In this document: piece after piece, positions 36,722 through 44,887 of the stretch
Position numbering within the stretch: position 1 is the stretch's first letter
How the letters are laid out: each line of letters opens with the position of its first letter
DNA from: an uncultured Eubacteriales bacterium
GTDB taxonomy: Bacteria; Bacillota; Clostridia; TANB77; CAG-508
NCBI GenBank assembly: GCA_902492015.1
Contig: CABUJR010000001.1
Coordinates: 62,001 to 126,000 of the forward strand
Length of the DNA: 64,000 nucleotides
Reading direction: 5' to 3'
The notes under the pieces: generated by a model
What the model was told of the DNA's origin: nothing
What the model saw: the letters and a program-made list of their open reading frames with translations, nothing else
The model's database searches: none
Program-made: the position numbers and the translations under genes

Positions 36722-37948
36722 TTATAATTCTTTTGTATCTTCAATGTCATCCAAATCGTTATTCTCATTATATTGAAGTAATTTTACTGCATTAAGCATA
36801 TTTTCTTCCATATAATACTTATTAACTTTTTCAATTTCTTTTTCTTTGAACTTATCAAACACCGAAGTATATGTATTTAATGTAATAGAAACATCAGTAT
36901 GTCCCATCATTTTTTGAACAACAACAGGAGCAACACCAGCCTCTATACAACGAGTTCCATAAGTATGTCTTAAACTATGAGTTGTAATATCATCAATGCC
37001 AAAATGTCTTTTTAATAATCTTTTAAGTTCAGTATTAACATTTACTCTATCAACATATTGTTTGTCCTCGGGTTTAAAAAGTAGATTTTCATCATTATTT
37101 TTTAAATCTTCTGACACTTGCATTTGTTCAATAATAGTATCTTTTAAGAATTCTGGCAATGGTATCATTCTTCTTCCAGCATAAGTTTTTGTTGTTTTTC
37201 CCATCATGACTCGTCCTTTTTCATCTTTAGTTAAAGTTCTTCTAATTGTAATTCTATTATCACGAAGATTAATATCACCTCTAGTTAAAGCCAATGCTTC
37301 ACTAACTCTCAAACCACAATACATTTGAAGTAAGTAAACATTTTTGTATTTACAATCTTTTAAATCTTTATTTAATAAATAGTCTGTCAAAAGTTGCTGT
37401 TCTTCAACAGTCATTGCTCGAACTTCTTTATTTTCTTTATCACTTTTTGGCTTTATAACACTAACCATAGGATTTCTGCTAATATAACCTTTATCCATTG
37501 CAAGTTTAAAAGTACTTCCTAATTGTTGATATAATTTACTAAGAGTTGAATTGCTTAAATGTTTATATGAATTAATAAATGCTTGAATTTCATCACTCGT
37601 TATTTCATCTATCAATTGTGTTCCTATTGGAAATTTTGCAATTTGCTCTATTGTTTGTAAATTTCTTAAATAAGTTACTTCAGTTATTTGGTTTGTATCT
37701 AATTTTAATCTTTGGTTTGTTTTCATTAATTCACAAAATGGGATTCCGTGATGTTCTATATAAAGTGGATTTTCTTTTTGATACATAACAGTATCTAAGT
37801 ATTTTTTTGCTTCATCTTTAGTTTTAAAAGATTTTGTTTTTGTTTTATTTTTACTTGTAAGTGGGTCAAATTCTAAAAAACGAACTTCCCATTTTTTTCT
37901 ATCTTTTCTAAAGTATATTCCACCTTCACTTTTTGTTGGACTACTCAT
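36722..37948 (-). CDS. Tyrosine integrase of element 1
   Basis: About 408 residues from MSSPTKSEGG. GAGGTG lies 7 bases before this ATG, inside the end of the upstream gene (8-base overlap). An N-terminal arm-binding domain of the Tn916 Int type comes first, then a SAM-like core-binding domain near 70-170, then the catalytic domain with GLRVSEALAL (first Arg), THSLRHTYGTR (HxxR), MMGHTDVSITLNTYT (third His and nucleophile Tyr). It is 313 bases from the tRNA att site, the usual spacing for a tRNA-targeting integrase. About two thirds identical by eye to integrase 2 at 46752. Confidence 0.95.
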   Translation of the reverse strand: MSSPTKSEGGIYFRKDRKKWEVRFLEFDPLTSKNKTKTKSFKTKDEAKKYLDTVMYQKENPLYIEHHGIPFCELMKTNQRLKLDTNQITEVTYLRNLQTIEQIAKFPIGTQLIDEITSDEIQAFINSYKHLSNSTLSKLYQQLGSTFKLAMDKGYISRNPMVSVIKPKSDKENKEVRAMTVEEQQLLTDYLLNKDLKDCKYKNVYLLQMYCGLRVSEALALTRGDINLRDNRITIRRTLTKDEKGRVMMGKTTKTYAGRRMIPLPEFLKDTIIEQMQVSEDLKNNDENLLFKPEDKQYVDRVNVNTELKRLLKRHFGIDDITTHSLRHTYGTRCIEAGVAPVVVQKMMGHTDVSITLNTYTSVFDKFKEKEIEKVNKYYMEENMLNAVKLLQYNENNDLDDIEDTKEL

Positions 37949-38417
37949 TAACAATCACCTCACTATCTCTATGTTGCATTTTCCAAACAATATAAGCAAG
38001 AGCACAAACTGTTTTAGTTTTACCAATATTTACTGCTGGAAAGTCTGGTCTTCTAAATAATTGATTTGCCAAATTTTCTCCCATTTTTAAATCTTTTGCA
38101 ACCTCTGCAACAGTTAAATTTCTTAATAAATCGCCATATTTTTCTATTGTATATTCAATACATTTATTTACTATAAGTTCAGTTACACTCTTATTTTCAC
38201 TTTGATATTTACCAACTTCTAAAAAATTTTTTTCCATTTCTTTGGCAAAATGCAGATATTGTTTATCGGTCATAGTCATATAGTAGTTAATAACTTTTAT
38301 AGTATTATCATTTTCTTTTATTATCTTTTGTTCACTTCTTATTGAAGTTGGATGAGTAGTTGGTATTATCGGTGAATTTTCTTTTATTATCCTTTTTATA
38401 TTCGATTTATTTTCCAT
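37941..38417 (-). CDS. Excisionase-like DNA-binding protein of element 1
   Basis: 158 residues. The C-terminal 55 residues form a MerR-like winged helix seen in excisionases: LTVAEVAKDLKMGENLANQLF, FPAVNIGKTKTVCALAYIVWKM. The N-terminal 100 residues are polar and of unknown role; the homologue in element 2 is shorter and lacks most of them. It overlaps the relaxase stop by 11 bases and the integrase start by 8, so relaxase, this protein and integrase form one translationally coupled operon. It likely directs excision and may act on the TTCAACCAA arms. Confidence 0.75.
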   Translation of the reverse strand: MENKSNIKRIIKENSPIIPTTHPTSIRSEQKIIKENDNTIKVINYYMTMTDKQYLHFAKEMEKNFLEVGKYQSENKSVTELIVNKCIEYTIEKYGDLLRNLTVAEVAKDLKMGENLANQLFRRPDFPAVNIGKTKTVCALAYIVWKMQHRDSEVIVNE

Positions 38418-39519
38418 ATTTATCTTTACCTTTCTTACTTAATTTTTTTAAATTTATGTCTTTCAAGTTTTCACTTATTTCATCTTGAAAAGCTTGTAAC
38501 TTTTCATAAATTTTTTCTTTTCTTATTTTAAATGAATCAATTATAGAAATAAACTTCGATTTTGAAATTTCATAGGTTTCTTCTATATACTCTAATGTTT
38601 TATTTATGAAATTCTTTAATTTAGAAATTTCTTCTTTTAGTTCTTCATTTTCAACAGATTTATTATTAAGTTCTATTTGCAATCTATCAATCTTATTTTG
38701 TTGATTAGATTGAATTTTCTTTTGTTCTTTTACAAATTCATTAATGTCATTATTTAAAGAAGTAAAAGTTCCTATCATTGTATTGCATTTGTTAATTACT
38801 CTTAAATAATCTTCATTAATTTTCTTTTTATTATTAGACTTTATTGGACTTTCTTGTTCTTTAAAGTTTAATGGAAGTTCACGAATTTTATAATCGGTAA
38901 TTCTTTTAAATTCATCTAAATCATAATGTTTAGTATTACTGTTTTCTTTGCCTCGTTCTAAATCGAATCCAGCATTTCTAACTCGCTTATAAAAATTATC
39001 TTGAAGTCTTTTATAACTGTCTTTTCCTTTCCAATAACCACTAGAATCAAGTTTAATAATTTCCTTTCCACTTTTATCAATATGGTGCATAACTGGTATA
39101 AAAGATATGTGCATGTGTGGTTCTTTTTCATCTTTATGAACAACAGCATCCAATATAAATTCTTCACCTAGTCCTTTATATTCTGCAATAAAGTTAAAAG
39201 CTTCTTGAAAATATCTTCGTTCTTCATCAAGACTAATACTATTAAAGAAATCGTTGTCAGAAGTTACTATCATCTCGCAAACAACAACACGATTCTTTTT
39301 AATCATTTTAGTAGTTCCAAGCAAATTATATTTTTCAATTAACTTATGTACTTTTTGAGTAAAAGAAATAGGACTTTTCTTTATAAAGTAATTATCTTTT
39401 GTTTTTGAAAAATCAATATCTTTATTAGATGAATTTTTATATAGTCTGTGATTATGTTTATACATTCCACCTAAATCAGACATCTTTTTCTTTTCATTAC
39501 GAATTATTGCGTAACTCAT
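38407..39519 (-). CDS. MobV-family (Pre/Mob) relaxase of element 1
   Basis: 370 residues. The N-terminal relaxase domain starts MSYAIIRNEKKKMSDLGGMYKHN and has the MobV metal motif HKDEKEPHMHISFIPV near residue 125, then YWKGKDSYKRLQDNFY. The C-terminal third is coiled coil. MobV enzymes nick oriT and pilot the single strand through another element's conjugation machine. RBS AAGGAGG. A matching nick site lies 465 bases upstream (39978-39987), but its orientation is opposite to the one in pMV158 relative to the relaxase gene. Confidence 0.92.
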   Translation of the reverse strand: MSYAIIRNEKKKMSDLGGMYKHNHRLYKNSSNKDIDFSKTKDNYFIKKSPISFTQKVHKLIEKYNLLGTTKMIKKNRVVVCEMIVTSDNDFFNSISLDEERRYFQEAFNFIAEYKGLGEEFILDAVVHKDEKEPHMHISFIPVMHHIDKSGKEIIKLDSSGYWKGKDSYKRLQDNFYKRVRNAGFDLERGKENSNTKHYDLDEFKRITDYKIRELPLNFKEQESPIKSNNKKKINEDYLRVINKCNTMIGTFTSLNNDINEFVKEQKKIQSNQQNKIDRLQIELNNKSVENEELKEEISKLKNFINKTLEYIEETYEISKSKFISIIDSFKIRKEKIYEKLQAFQDEISENLKDINLKKLSKKGKDKYGK

Positions 39520-39624
39520 TAGGAATACCTCCTTATCAAAAATATTTTTCTTGATTTTTAGGCAATCTCATAGTATAATATTAGTAGAATAGTTATGAGA
39601 TGGCTGTAAATCAGCTAGGGCTAA

Positions 39625-39954
39625 ATTTATTAGAAGTACCAGTTCTAATAAATAAAGGCTCATTTTTTTTGCTTTTTTCTTTCGTAGAATTAACCTCCTT
39701 TCTATAAAATTTAGCTAAAATAAAGTACTTACAACGATACAGCTTAATAAAGAATAAAAACGAAGTTTTTATTCTAATAACATTAAATAACGAGTATCGA
39801 TATTTAATGTTATTCCCACAAAAGTATTTAAAATAGTTCGTTCATATAAATGAATGAAAAATTTAAAATAGTTTTGTGAACGGCTTAAAAAGTTTAAAGA
39901 ATTTTAAATTTTTTAAGTCGTAACGAAGGATTATTAAGGAAAGCATTCCTTAAT
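39625..39954. repeat. Run of consecutive stem-loops leading into oriT of element 1
   Basis: In the 745-base gene-free stretch between relaxase and repressor: 11-bp stem 39625-39653; 11-bp stem 39751-39775 (AGAATAAAAAC); 13-bp stem 39776-39814 (AATAACATTAAAT); 7-bp stem closing 39817-39878 with an inner TTCATATAAATGAA; stem 39881-39920; 9-bp stem 39933-39954 (ATTAAGGAA). The last abuts the oriT hairpin. The rest of the gap holds two repressor operators and nothing coding. Confidence 0.7.
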
Positions 39955-39990
39955 CACACAGAATTTCAAAGAAATTCTAGTGTGTTAGAG
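39955..39990 (+). other. oriT of element 1 (pMV158/MobV type)
   Basis: CACACAGAATTTC pairs with GAAATTCT-A-GTGTG, and TTA follows: the nick core TAGTGTG/TTA is exactly that of MobM of pMV158, where the nick lies at the base of a CACAC...GTGTG hairpin. Predicted nick between 39984 and 39985, plus strand. Confidence 0.75.
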
Positions 39991-40119
39991 TTTGTTTTAC
40001 TGCACTCTTTAAATTGGTCAAGCACTTTAGTTTTTTCTTTAGTAAATGCTTCGTAGACTTGCTAAATGGGAAAGACTACTTTTCATTCGTAATCTATTTA
40101 AAAGAATTATTTTTACTTT

Positions 40120-40136
40120 GTGCAATTTAATTGTAC
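40120..40136. promoter_or_regulatory. Repressor operator 1
   Basis: GTGCAATTTAATTGTAC, near-palindromic, one of three copies around the XRE repressor gene. Confidence 0.65.
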
Positions 40137-40200
40137 AATCAAAGTATAATTTTAAGCAACACAAATAAACGTTGCTCAAAGTAACAAAAACTTAATATGT

Positions 40201-40217
40201 GTGCAATATAATTGCAC
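40201..40217. promoter_or_regulatory. Repressor operator 2
   Basis: GTGCAATATAATTGCAC: perfect 7-bp arms GTGCAAT/ATTGCAC around ATA. Confidence 0.65.
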
Positions 40218-40264
40218 GACAAAATATTTTATTAAGCAGTCTATTTAAACTGCTTAATATTTAT

Positions 40265-40786
40265 TTAATTTTCATTATTTTCTTCATCTGAAAATAATTC
40301 ATCATATTGCTTTGTCATTTTCCAAGTTTCTACATTTTCTTCTATTGTAGGGATATGTCCAATAATAGAGTCATATTTTTTGGCTTCTTTTACTGCATAA
40401 TAAAAACTTTTTAATTGACTAGAAATATTATCAACTTTATTGTTTGGATCCATTAAATTCATCAATTCCAACATTTTAATAAATTTTTCTAATTCTTCTT
40501 CAGATAAATTACCTAAAAATTCTTGAAATAGTACATTAATGTCGTTTAAGTTATCAATCCTTTCTTTCTCTTGTTCTAATGTTGTGTTACCAAGTAAATA
40601 ATCAATAGTTACACCAAATGCTTGTGATATCTTCTTAAGTATAGGTTCTCTAGGAACTACACCAGCATTTTCCCACATATTTACACTACTTTTAGATACT
40701 TCAAGAAAATTAGCCAATTCTTGCATACTTAAATCTCTAGTTTCTCTTAATTCTCTTATTCTTTCTCCAAATATTTTATTAGACAT
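40265..40786 (-). CDS. XRE-family repressor of element 1
   Basis: 173 residues. N-terminal HTH: IRELRETRDLSMQELANFLEVSKSSVNMWENAGVVPREPIL. The rest is helical and acidic, without a peptidase motif, so it is not a self-cleaving LexA-type repressor. The promoter upstream has an operator copy on the -10, and two more copies lie downstream toward oriT. The likely role is autoregulation and control of transfer genes. RBS AAGGAG. Confidence 0.88.
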   Translation of the reverse strand: MSNKIFGERIRELRETRDLSMQELANFLEVSKSSVNMWENAGVVPREPILKKISQAFGVTIDYLLGNTTLEQEKERIDNLNDINVLFQEFLGNLSEEELEKFIKMLELMNLMDPNNKVDNISSQLKSFYYAVKEAKKYDSIIGHIPTIEENVETWKMTKQYDELFSDEENNEN

Positions 40787-40806
40787 AAAATCACTCCTTA
40801 CATACT

Positions 40807-40851
40807 GTGCAATTTAATTGTACGCTCTTTTTTTGCGCTTGTCAATACTTT
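40807..40851 (-). promoter_or_regulatory. Promoter of the XRE gene overlapped by operator 3
   Basis: On the minus strand TTGACA, 17 bases, TACAAT. The operator GTGCAATTTAATTGTAC (40807-40823) covers the -10, so bound repressor would block transcription. Confidence 0.75.
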
Positions 40852-40940
40852 TTTTACTTAAAACATAAAAAATCAACTTATATAATACCTATAAAGTGAT
40901 TTTATCTAATCAAAAAATTGTAATTTGTATCTTAAATATT

Positions 40941-41822
40941 TTAGAAATATACTTCAATTATTAAATTATTATTTATATATTTTGCCTTTATTTTTCCACC
41001 GCTTAATTCAACTAATTGTTTAGCAATAGATAATCCTATTCCATTGGATTTTTTAGCATTTCTTACTGTATAATATCTATCAAATATTTTCTCTAAACTT
41101 ACTTGATCTAACTTATCTGTTTTATTTAAAAATTCTATTGTACCATTACTATACATTTTTACATTGAAATTTTTTTCACCATATTTAACGGCATTAGATA
41201 TAATATTTTCAAATATTCTTTTTAGCATATTTTCATTTAATAATCTAACTACTTTTTCTTTACATATATCTATATTGGGAGTAATGTTATAACTTTTAAA
41301 TAAGCCGTAAAAACTAGCAATTGAATCTTCTAAAATATCATTTACACAAATATTCTCTTTCTTTATTTCATTTTGTATGTCGAGTGATTTTGAAAAATCA
41401 AAAAGTTGTTCTGTTAGGTTTGTTAAATCTTTAACTTTATTATCAATAATTTTTAAATAGTTTATCTGTTTACTAGATAGATTTTTATTATCGATTAAAT
41501 CAAGATAACCTCTTATAGCAGTAAGAGGTGTTCTTAAATCGTGCGAAATATTAGTTATTGATGATTTAAGTTCTTGATTTCCATTTTTATATTCCAATTC
41601 CAACTCACGCAATTCTTTCAAACTTTTATTTAAAATATTTGCTAATTTTTTAAAATCGCTATCAGTTGTACTAATAGTAATTAAATTATTTGTATCTGAT
41701 TTTAAAATTCTTGATATAGACTTACCAATATTATTGATTTCGTTTTTAATTATAAAAATTTTAATAATTAAAAATATTGATATACATGATACTATTAGAA
41801 ATAAATAAAACCAGATACTCAT
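40941..41822 (-). CDS. Sensor histidine kinase
   Basis: 293 residues from MSIWFYLF (GAGGTG upstream of this ATG). One N-terminal membrane segment and little or no extracellular loop, then H-box SSITNISHDLRTPLTAIRGY (His near residue 95), N-box FENIISNAVKYGEK and G-box NGIGLSIAKQL. This short-sensor layout is typical of kinases that work with peptide-exporting ABC transporters and sense through them. Last gene of the cargo operon 44586-40941. Confidence 0.9.
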   Translation of the reverse strand: MSIWFYLFLIVSCISIFLIIKIFIIKNEINNIGKSISRILKSDTNNLITISTTDSDFKKLANILNKSLKELRELELEYKNGNQELKSSITNISHDLRTPLTAIRGYLDLIDNKNLSSKQINYLKIIDNKVKDLTNLTEQLFDFSKSLDIQNEIKKENICVNDILEDSIASFYGLFKSYNITPNIDICKEKVVRLLNENMLKRIFENIISNAVKYGEKNFNVKMYSNGTIEFLNKTDKLDQVSLEKIFDRYYTVRNAKKSNGIGLSIAKQLVELSGGKIKAKYINNNLIIEVYF

Positions 41823-41833
41823 AATTATCACCT

Positions 41834-42658
41834 CTATTTTAATTCTTTTTTCTTAAATAACACCAATCCACTACCTGTAAATATTACTAAAATTCCTAGT
41901 GAATAAAGTGGTAATACTTTTAAATTTGGGACTGATCTTCCTGCTAATTGAAATCCTTGACCTGCTGGATTAATATCTAATAAGGTCTGACATATTTTCT
42001 TTTTTTCCTCACTAGGATATTTAGGATTTTTAACTTCTTCAAATTTCATTTCTCCATCAACTAGAGAACCCGCTTGTATATATTCTTGTGTATCAATAAT
42101 TCTAAAACATACAAGAGCAGCCATTATCAACCCAAATGCTAACATAATAGAAGTTATCGAAGTAATTGTTTTATTTGAAATTATCATTGCTAAAAATGTA
42201 AAAATACTAGAATATGTAAGTATCATCACAAATATACAACCTATTAACTTTAGCAATACTAACATAGACATTGTAACCCCACCAAATAATGGTATCCCAA
42301 TAATTGCAATTATTATCATAAATAAAACATAAGAAAACAAACTTGTAATGCTTGTGATGGCTAAATTTGATAAATATATATTTATCCTTTTATGACCTAT
42401 ACTTATTTTATTTCTGATAGCACCATCAGAATATTCTACCCCTAAAAATAAACTTGTAAATATAGCAATTACAATTCCTATTATTGTAGCATAATTAAGC
42501 ATAAGTTGTTCAACTTCTATTACTTCTTCATATTTTTTCATATCACTATATTGTGTATAAATCATAAATAAAGCAAGACCAATACTAAATATAGTTAATA
42601 ACCAAAATGCTTTGTTTTTTCTTAATCTTGTAAAACCTGCATTTAATAATCTAATCAT
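41834..42658 (-). CDS. ABC transporter permease
   Basis: About 274 residues from MIRLLNAGFTRLRKNKAFW. This start has GGAGGTG upstream and overlaps the ATPase stop by 8 bases. Six membrane segments and one large extracellular loop after the fifth (about 60 residues with EVKNPKYPSEEKKK), an ABC-2 type permease of the BcrB/lantibiotic-immunity kind. Partner of the ATPase at 42651. Confidence 0.88.
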   Translation of the reverse strand: MIRLLNAGFTRLRKNKAFWLLTIFSIGLALFMIYTQYSDMKKYEEVIEVEQLMLNYATIIGIVIAIFTSLFLGVEYSDGAIRNKISIGHKRINIYLSNLAITSITSLFSYVLFMIIIAIIGIPLFGGVTMSMLVLLKLIGCIFVMILTYSSIFTFLAMIISNKTITSITSIMLAFGLIMAALVCFRIIDTQEYIQAGSLVDGEMKFEEVKNPKYPSEEKKKICQTLLDINPAGQGFQLAGRSVPNLKVLPLYSLGILVIFTGSGLVLFKKKELK

Positions 42659-43565
42659 TTTTAGCACCTCCAATCAAATTCATATAATAGTTTTCTAAAG
42701 ATTCTTCTTGTTCGTGAACCTCATCTGCTATTAAATTTTTCTTGGATAGTTCGTTAATGAATTTAGATAAATTATATTTTCCATAAACATTTATAGTTTT
42801 ACTATCTACTACTTCATAAGAAATTTTATTTTCTTCAAAATACTTAACAAACTCTTTTTGATTACTTAATTTTAAGATAAGTTTATGTTCCATCTTTTTT
42901 ATAAGTTCTTCGCTACTTATTTCTTTGATAATAGCCCCATTGTCTAAAAATCCATAGTGTGTTGCAATTTTTGATAATTCATCCAGATAATGACTTGATA
43001 TTAAAATAGTAATTCTATTTTCTTTATTTAATTTTAAAATCAATTCTCTAATTTCTATAATTCCCTGTGGATCAAGTCCGTTGATAGGCTCATCTAAAAT
43101 CAAAAAGTCTGGATTATTTGCTAAACTAATTGCAATTCCCAATCTTTGTTTCATACCTAAAGAAAAGTTTTTTGCTTTTTTCTTTCCAGTATTATCTAAT
43201 CCTACTAATTTTAAAATTTCATCTATGCCATCAAGACTTGGCATACCTACTAATTTAAACTGTTCCACCAAATTGTCCCTTGCACTCATTTCCCCATAAA
43301 TTGATGGAGTTTCAATAATTGCTCCCATTCTCTTTCTAACATCTGCGATTTTGCTACTACTATTACCTATTCCATAAATAGTATAACTACCATTTGTAGG
43401 CTCTTGTAACCCACAAATTATTCTAATAAGTGTTGTTTTTCCGGCACCATTTTTCCCAATAAGTCCATATATTGCACCTTTTTCAATATGGATATTCAAA
43501 TGATTTAAGGCTCTAAAATCCTTGTATTTTTTTTCAAGATTATTTGTTTCTAATATTATCTCCAT
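42651..43565 (-). CDS. ABC transporter ATP-binding protein, BcrA-like
   Basis: 304 residues. Walker A GLIGKNGAGKTTLIRI, signature NFSLGMKQRLGIA, Walker B FLILDEPINGLDPQG, switch His in ISSHYLDEL. The C-terminal extension of about 85 residues is typical of bacitracin and lantibiotic resistance transporters. With the permease it probably removes a cyclic or cationic peptide antibiotic from the membrane. RBS AAAGGAG. Confidence 0.92.
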   Translation of the reverse strand: MEIILETNNLEKKYKDFRALNHLNIHIEKGAIYGLIGKNGAGKTTLIRIICGLQEPTNGSYTIYGIGNSSSKIADVRKRMGAIIETPSIYGEMSARDNLVEQFKLVGMPSLDGIDEILKLVGLDNTGKKKAKNFSLGMKQRLGIAISLANNPDFLILDEPINGLDPQGIIEIRELILKLNKENRITILISSHYLDELSKIATHYGFLDNGAIIKEISSEELIKKMEHKLILKLSNQKEFVKYFEENKISYEVVDSKTINVYGKYNLSKFINELSKKNLIADEVHEQEESLENYYMNLIGGAKND

Positions 43566-43646
43566 AATCTCTCTCCTTTCTGATATTCATTTTAATAGAA
43601 AAGTGTTAAGAAAATGGTTAAGAAATTGTTAAGATTTTGTTAAGAT

Positions 43647-44309
43647 TTAATCTTTTATTTTAAATCCAATTCCCCAAATGGATTCAATGTACTCATATTC
43701 AGTATAATCTCTTATCTTTTTTCGTACATTACTTATATGAACTCTTAAAGAGTTTTCATCACAATCTTCTGTATCTAAGCTTATCAAATCAAGCAGTTTA
43801 TTTTTAGTGATAACTTGATCTGGATTCAAAAGCAAATGTTTTAAAATGGCATATTCCGTTTTCGTTAAATTTACTTTTTTATTGTTAATTAGCAATGTAT
43901 GACTGTCATTTAATAGTTCCAAATCCTTATATTTTATTGTTTCTATAATATTAGACTTATTTTTTGATCTTAATTGAACTTCGATTCTTGCAAGTAATTC
44001 TTTACTATCAAATGGCTTTGTTATGTAATCATTAGCACCAGATAATAAACAATTAACTTTATCTTCAGATGAAACTTTTGCACTTAATACAATTATTGGT
44101 GTATCTTTAATCTTTTCTATTATTTCTTCACCACTAATTGCTGGTAGCATTAAATCTAGTAAAATCAAATCATATTTTTCTTTTTCTAACAAGAGTAGTG
44201 CCTCTGTACCAGAATAAGCATTATAAGTTATATAGTTCTCTTTTTTTAATAATTCTTCTATGACATTGTGAATACTAACATCATCCTCTACAATTAAAAT
44301 TTTTTTCAA
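43647..44309 (-). CDS. OmpR-family response regulator
   Basis: About 220 residues. Receiver: KKILIVEDDVSIHNVI, phospho-acceptor in YDLILLDLMLPAISG, IIVLSAKVSSEDK, DYITKPFD. C-terminal winged helix: KVNLTKTEYAILKHLL through EYIESIWGIGFKI. The usual receiver start is MKKILIVEDD; a TTG at 44309 with GGAG 9 bases upstream gives that. An ATG five codons earlier (44324) is possible. Likely phosphorylated by the kinase at 40941 and activates the transporter genes. Confidence 0.9.
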   Translation of the reverse strand: MKKILIVEDDVSIHNVIEELLKKENYITYNAYSGTEALLLLEKEKYDLILLDLMLPAISGEEIIEKIKDTPIIVLSAKVSSEDKVNCLLSGANDYITKPFDSKELLARIEVQLRSKNKSNIIETIKYKDLELLNDSHTLLINNKKVNLTKTEYAILKHLLLNPDQVITKNKLLDLISLDTEDCDENSLRVHISNVRKKIRDYTEYEYIESIWGIGFKIKD

Positions 44310-44355
44310 GTTTATCAACTCCATAAATTACTATTTTTCATAAAATTTTTAGTTA

Positions 44356-44586
44356 TTACATTATATTCAAATATCCAAAAAAAATAGTTGCAAACAATAA
44401 TCCATAAAGAATTGCACAATGATATTTCTTTTTAATAATTTTATAAATAAATGAAATGATACCCGTAATACCACATATAATCATAATTACTGGTCCAGTA
44501 AATAATCCCCTTAAAAAACTGAATTCCAAAAAACTAATAATTCCTATTATTGTAAATATTGCATCAAAAATTCTTTCTTTTTTCAT
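44356..44586 (-). CDS. Small membrane protein, first gene of the transporter operon
   Basis: 76 residues, three short hydrophobic segments (IFTIIGIISFLEFSFL, VIMIICGITGIISFIY, AILYGLLFATIFFGYL). RBS AGGGAGG. No family recognised. It precedes the response regulator by about 30 bases and could be part of the peptide-sensing or immunity system. Confidence 0.6.
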   Translation of the reverse strand: MKKERIFDAIFTIIGIISFLEFSFLRGLFTGPVIMIICGITGIISFIYKIIKKKYHCAILYGLLFATIFFGYLNIM

Positions 44587-44740
44587 ATTTATTACCTCCC
44601 TTTAAAAATTACTCGATTAGATTATATCATAATATATTTGTAATTTATAGTTATCTTTAAAAATAATTTTTTCATCATCTTTTCTGCATATATTAATGCA
44701 GAACTCTGCAGTTTTTGTTTAAAACATTCTAACGCAAAAT

Positions 44741-44765
44741 AAACGAGCAATAAAATTGCTCGTTT
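44741..44765. terminator. Hairpin AAACGAGCAA/TTGCTCGTTT
   Basis: Perfect 10-bp stem around TAAAA, T-rich on the right, between the AlbA_2 gene and the transporter operon. It can end transcription in either direction. Confidence 0.7.
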
Positions 44766-44805
44766 CAATTTATAATAATATTTATTTTAAAATTTTAGAA
44801 TTCTA

Positions 44806-44886
44806 ACCGTAAAGTACCGTTAAATACCGTAAAGTTTTAATATTCTGCAGAGAATTCTGCAGAGCTCTGCAGAGAATTCTGCAGAG
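44806..44886. repeat. Short repeat cluster downstream of the AlbA_2 gene
   Basis: Three copies of ACCGTAAAG/ACCGTTAAA at 44806-44835, then tandem ATTCTGCAGAGAATTCTGCAG units with overlapping CTGCAG, GAATTC and GAGCTC palindromes to 44886. A diverged CTGCAGAACTCTGCAG-like block is at about 44695-44712. Two iteron-like families sit side by side directly after the stop codon. Confidence 0.65.
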
Positions 44887-44887
44887 T

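Noticed and set aside
44806..44886. Plasmid-type replication origin from the iteron-like repeats
   Set aside because: No replication initiator gene is present in the element.
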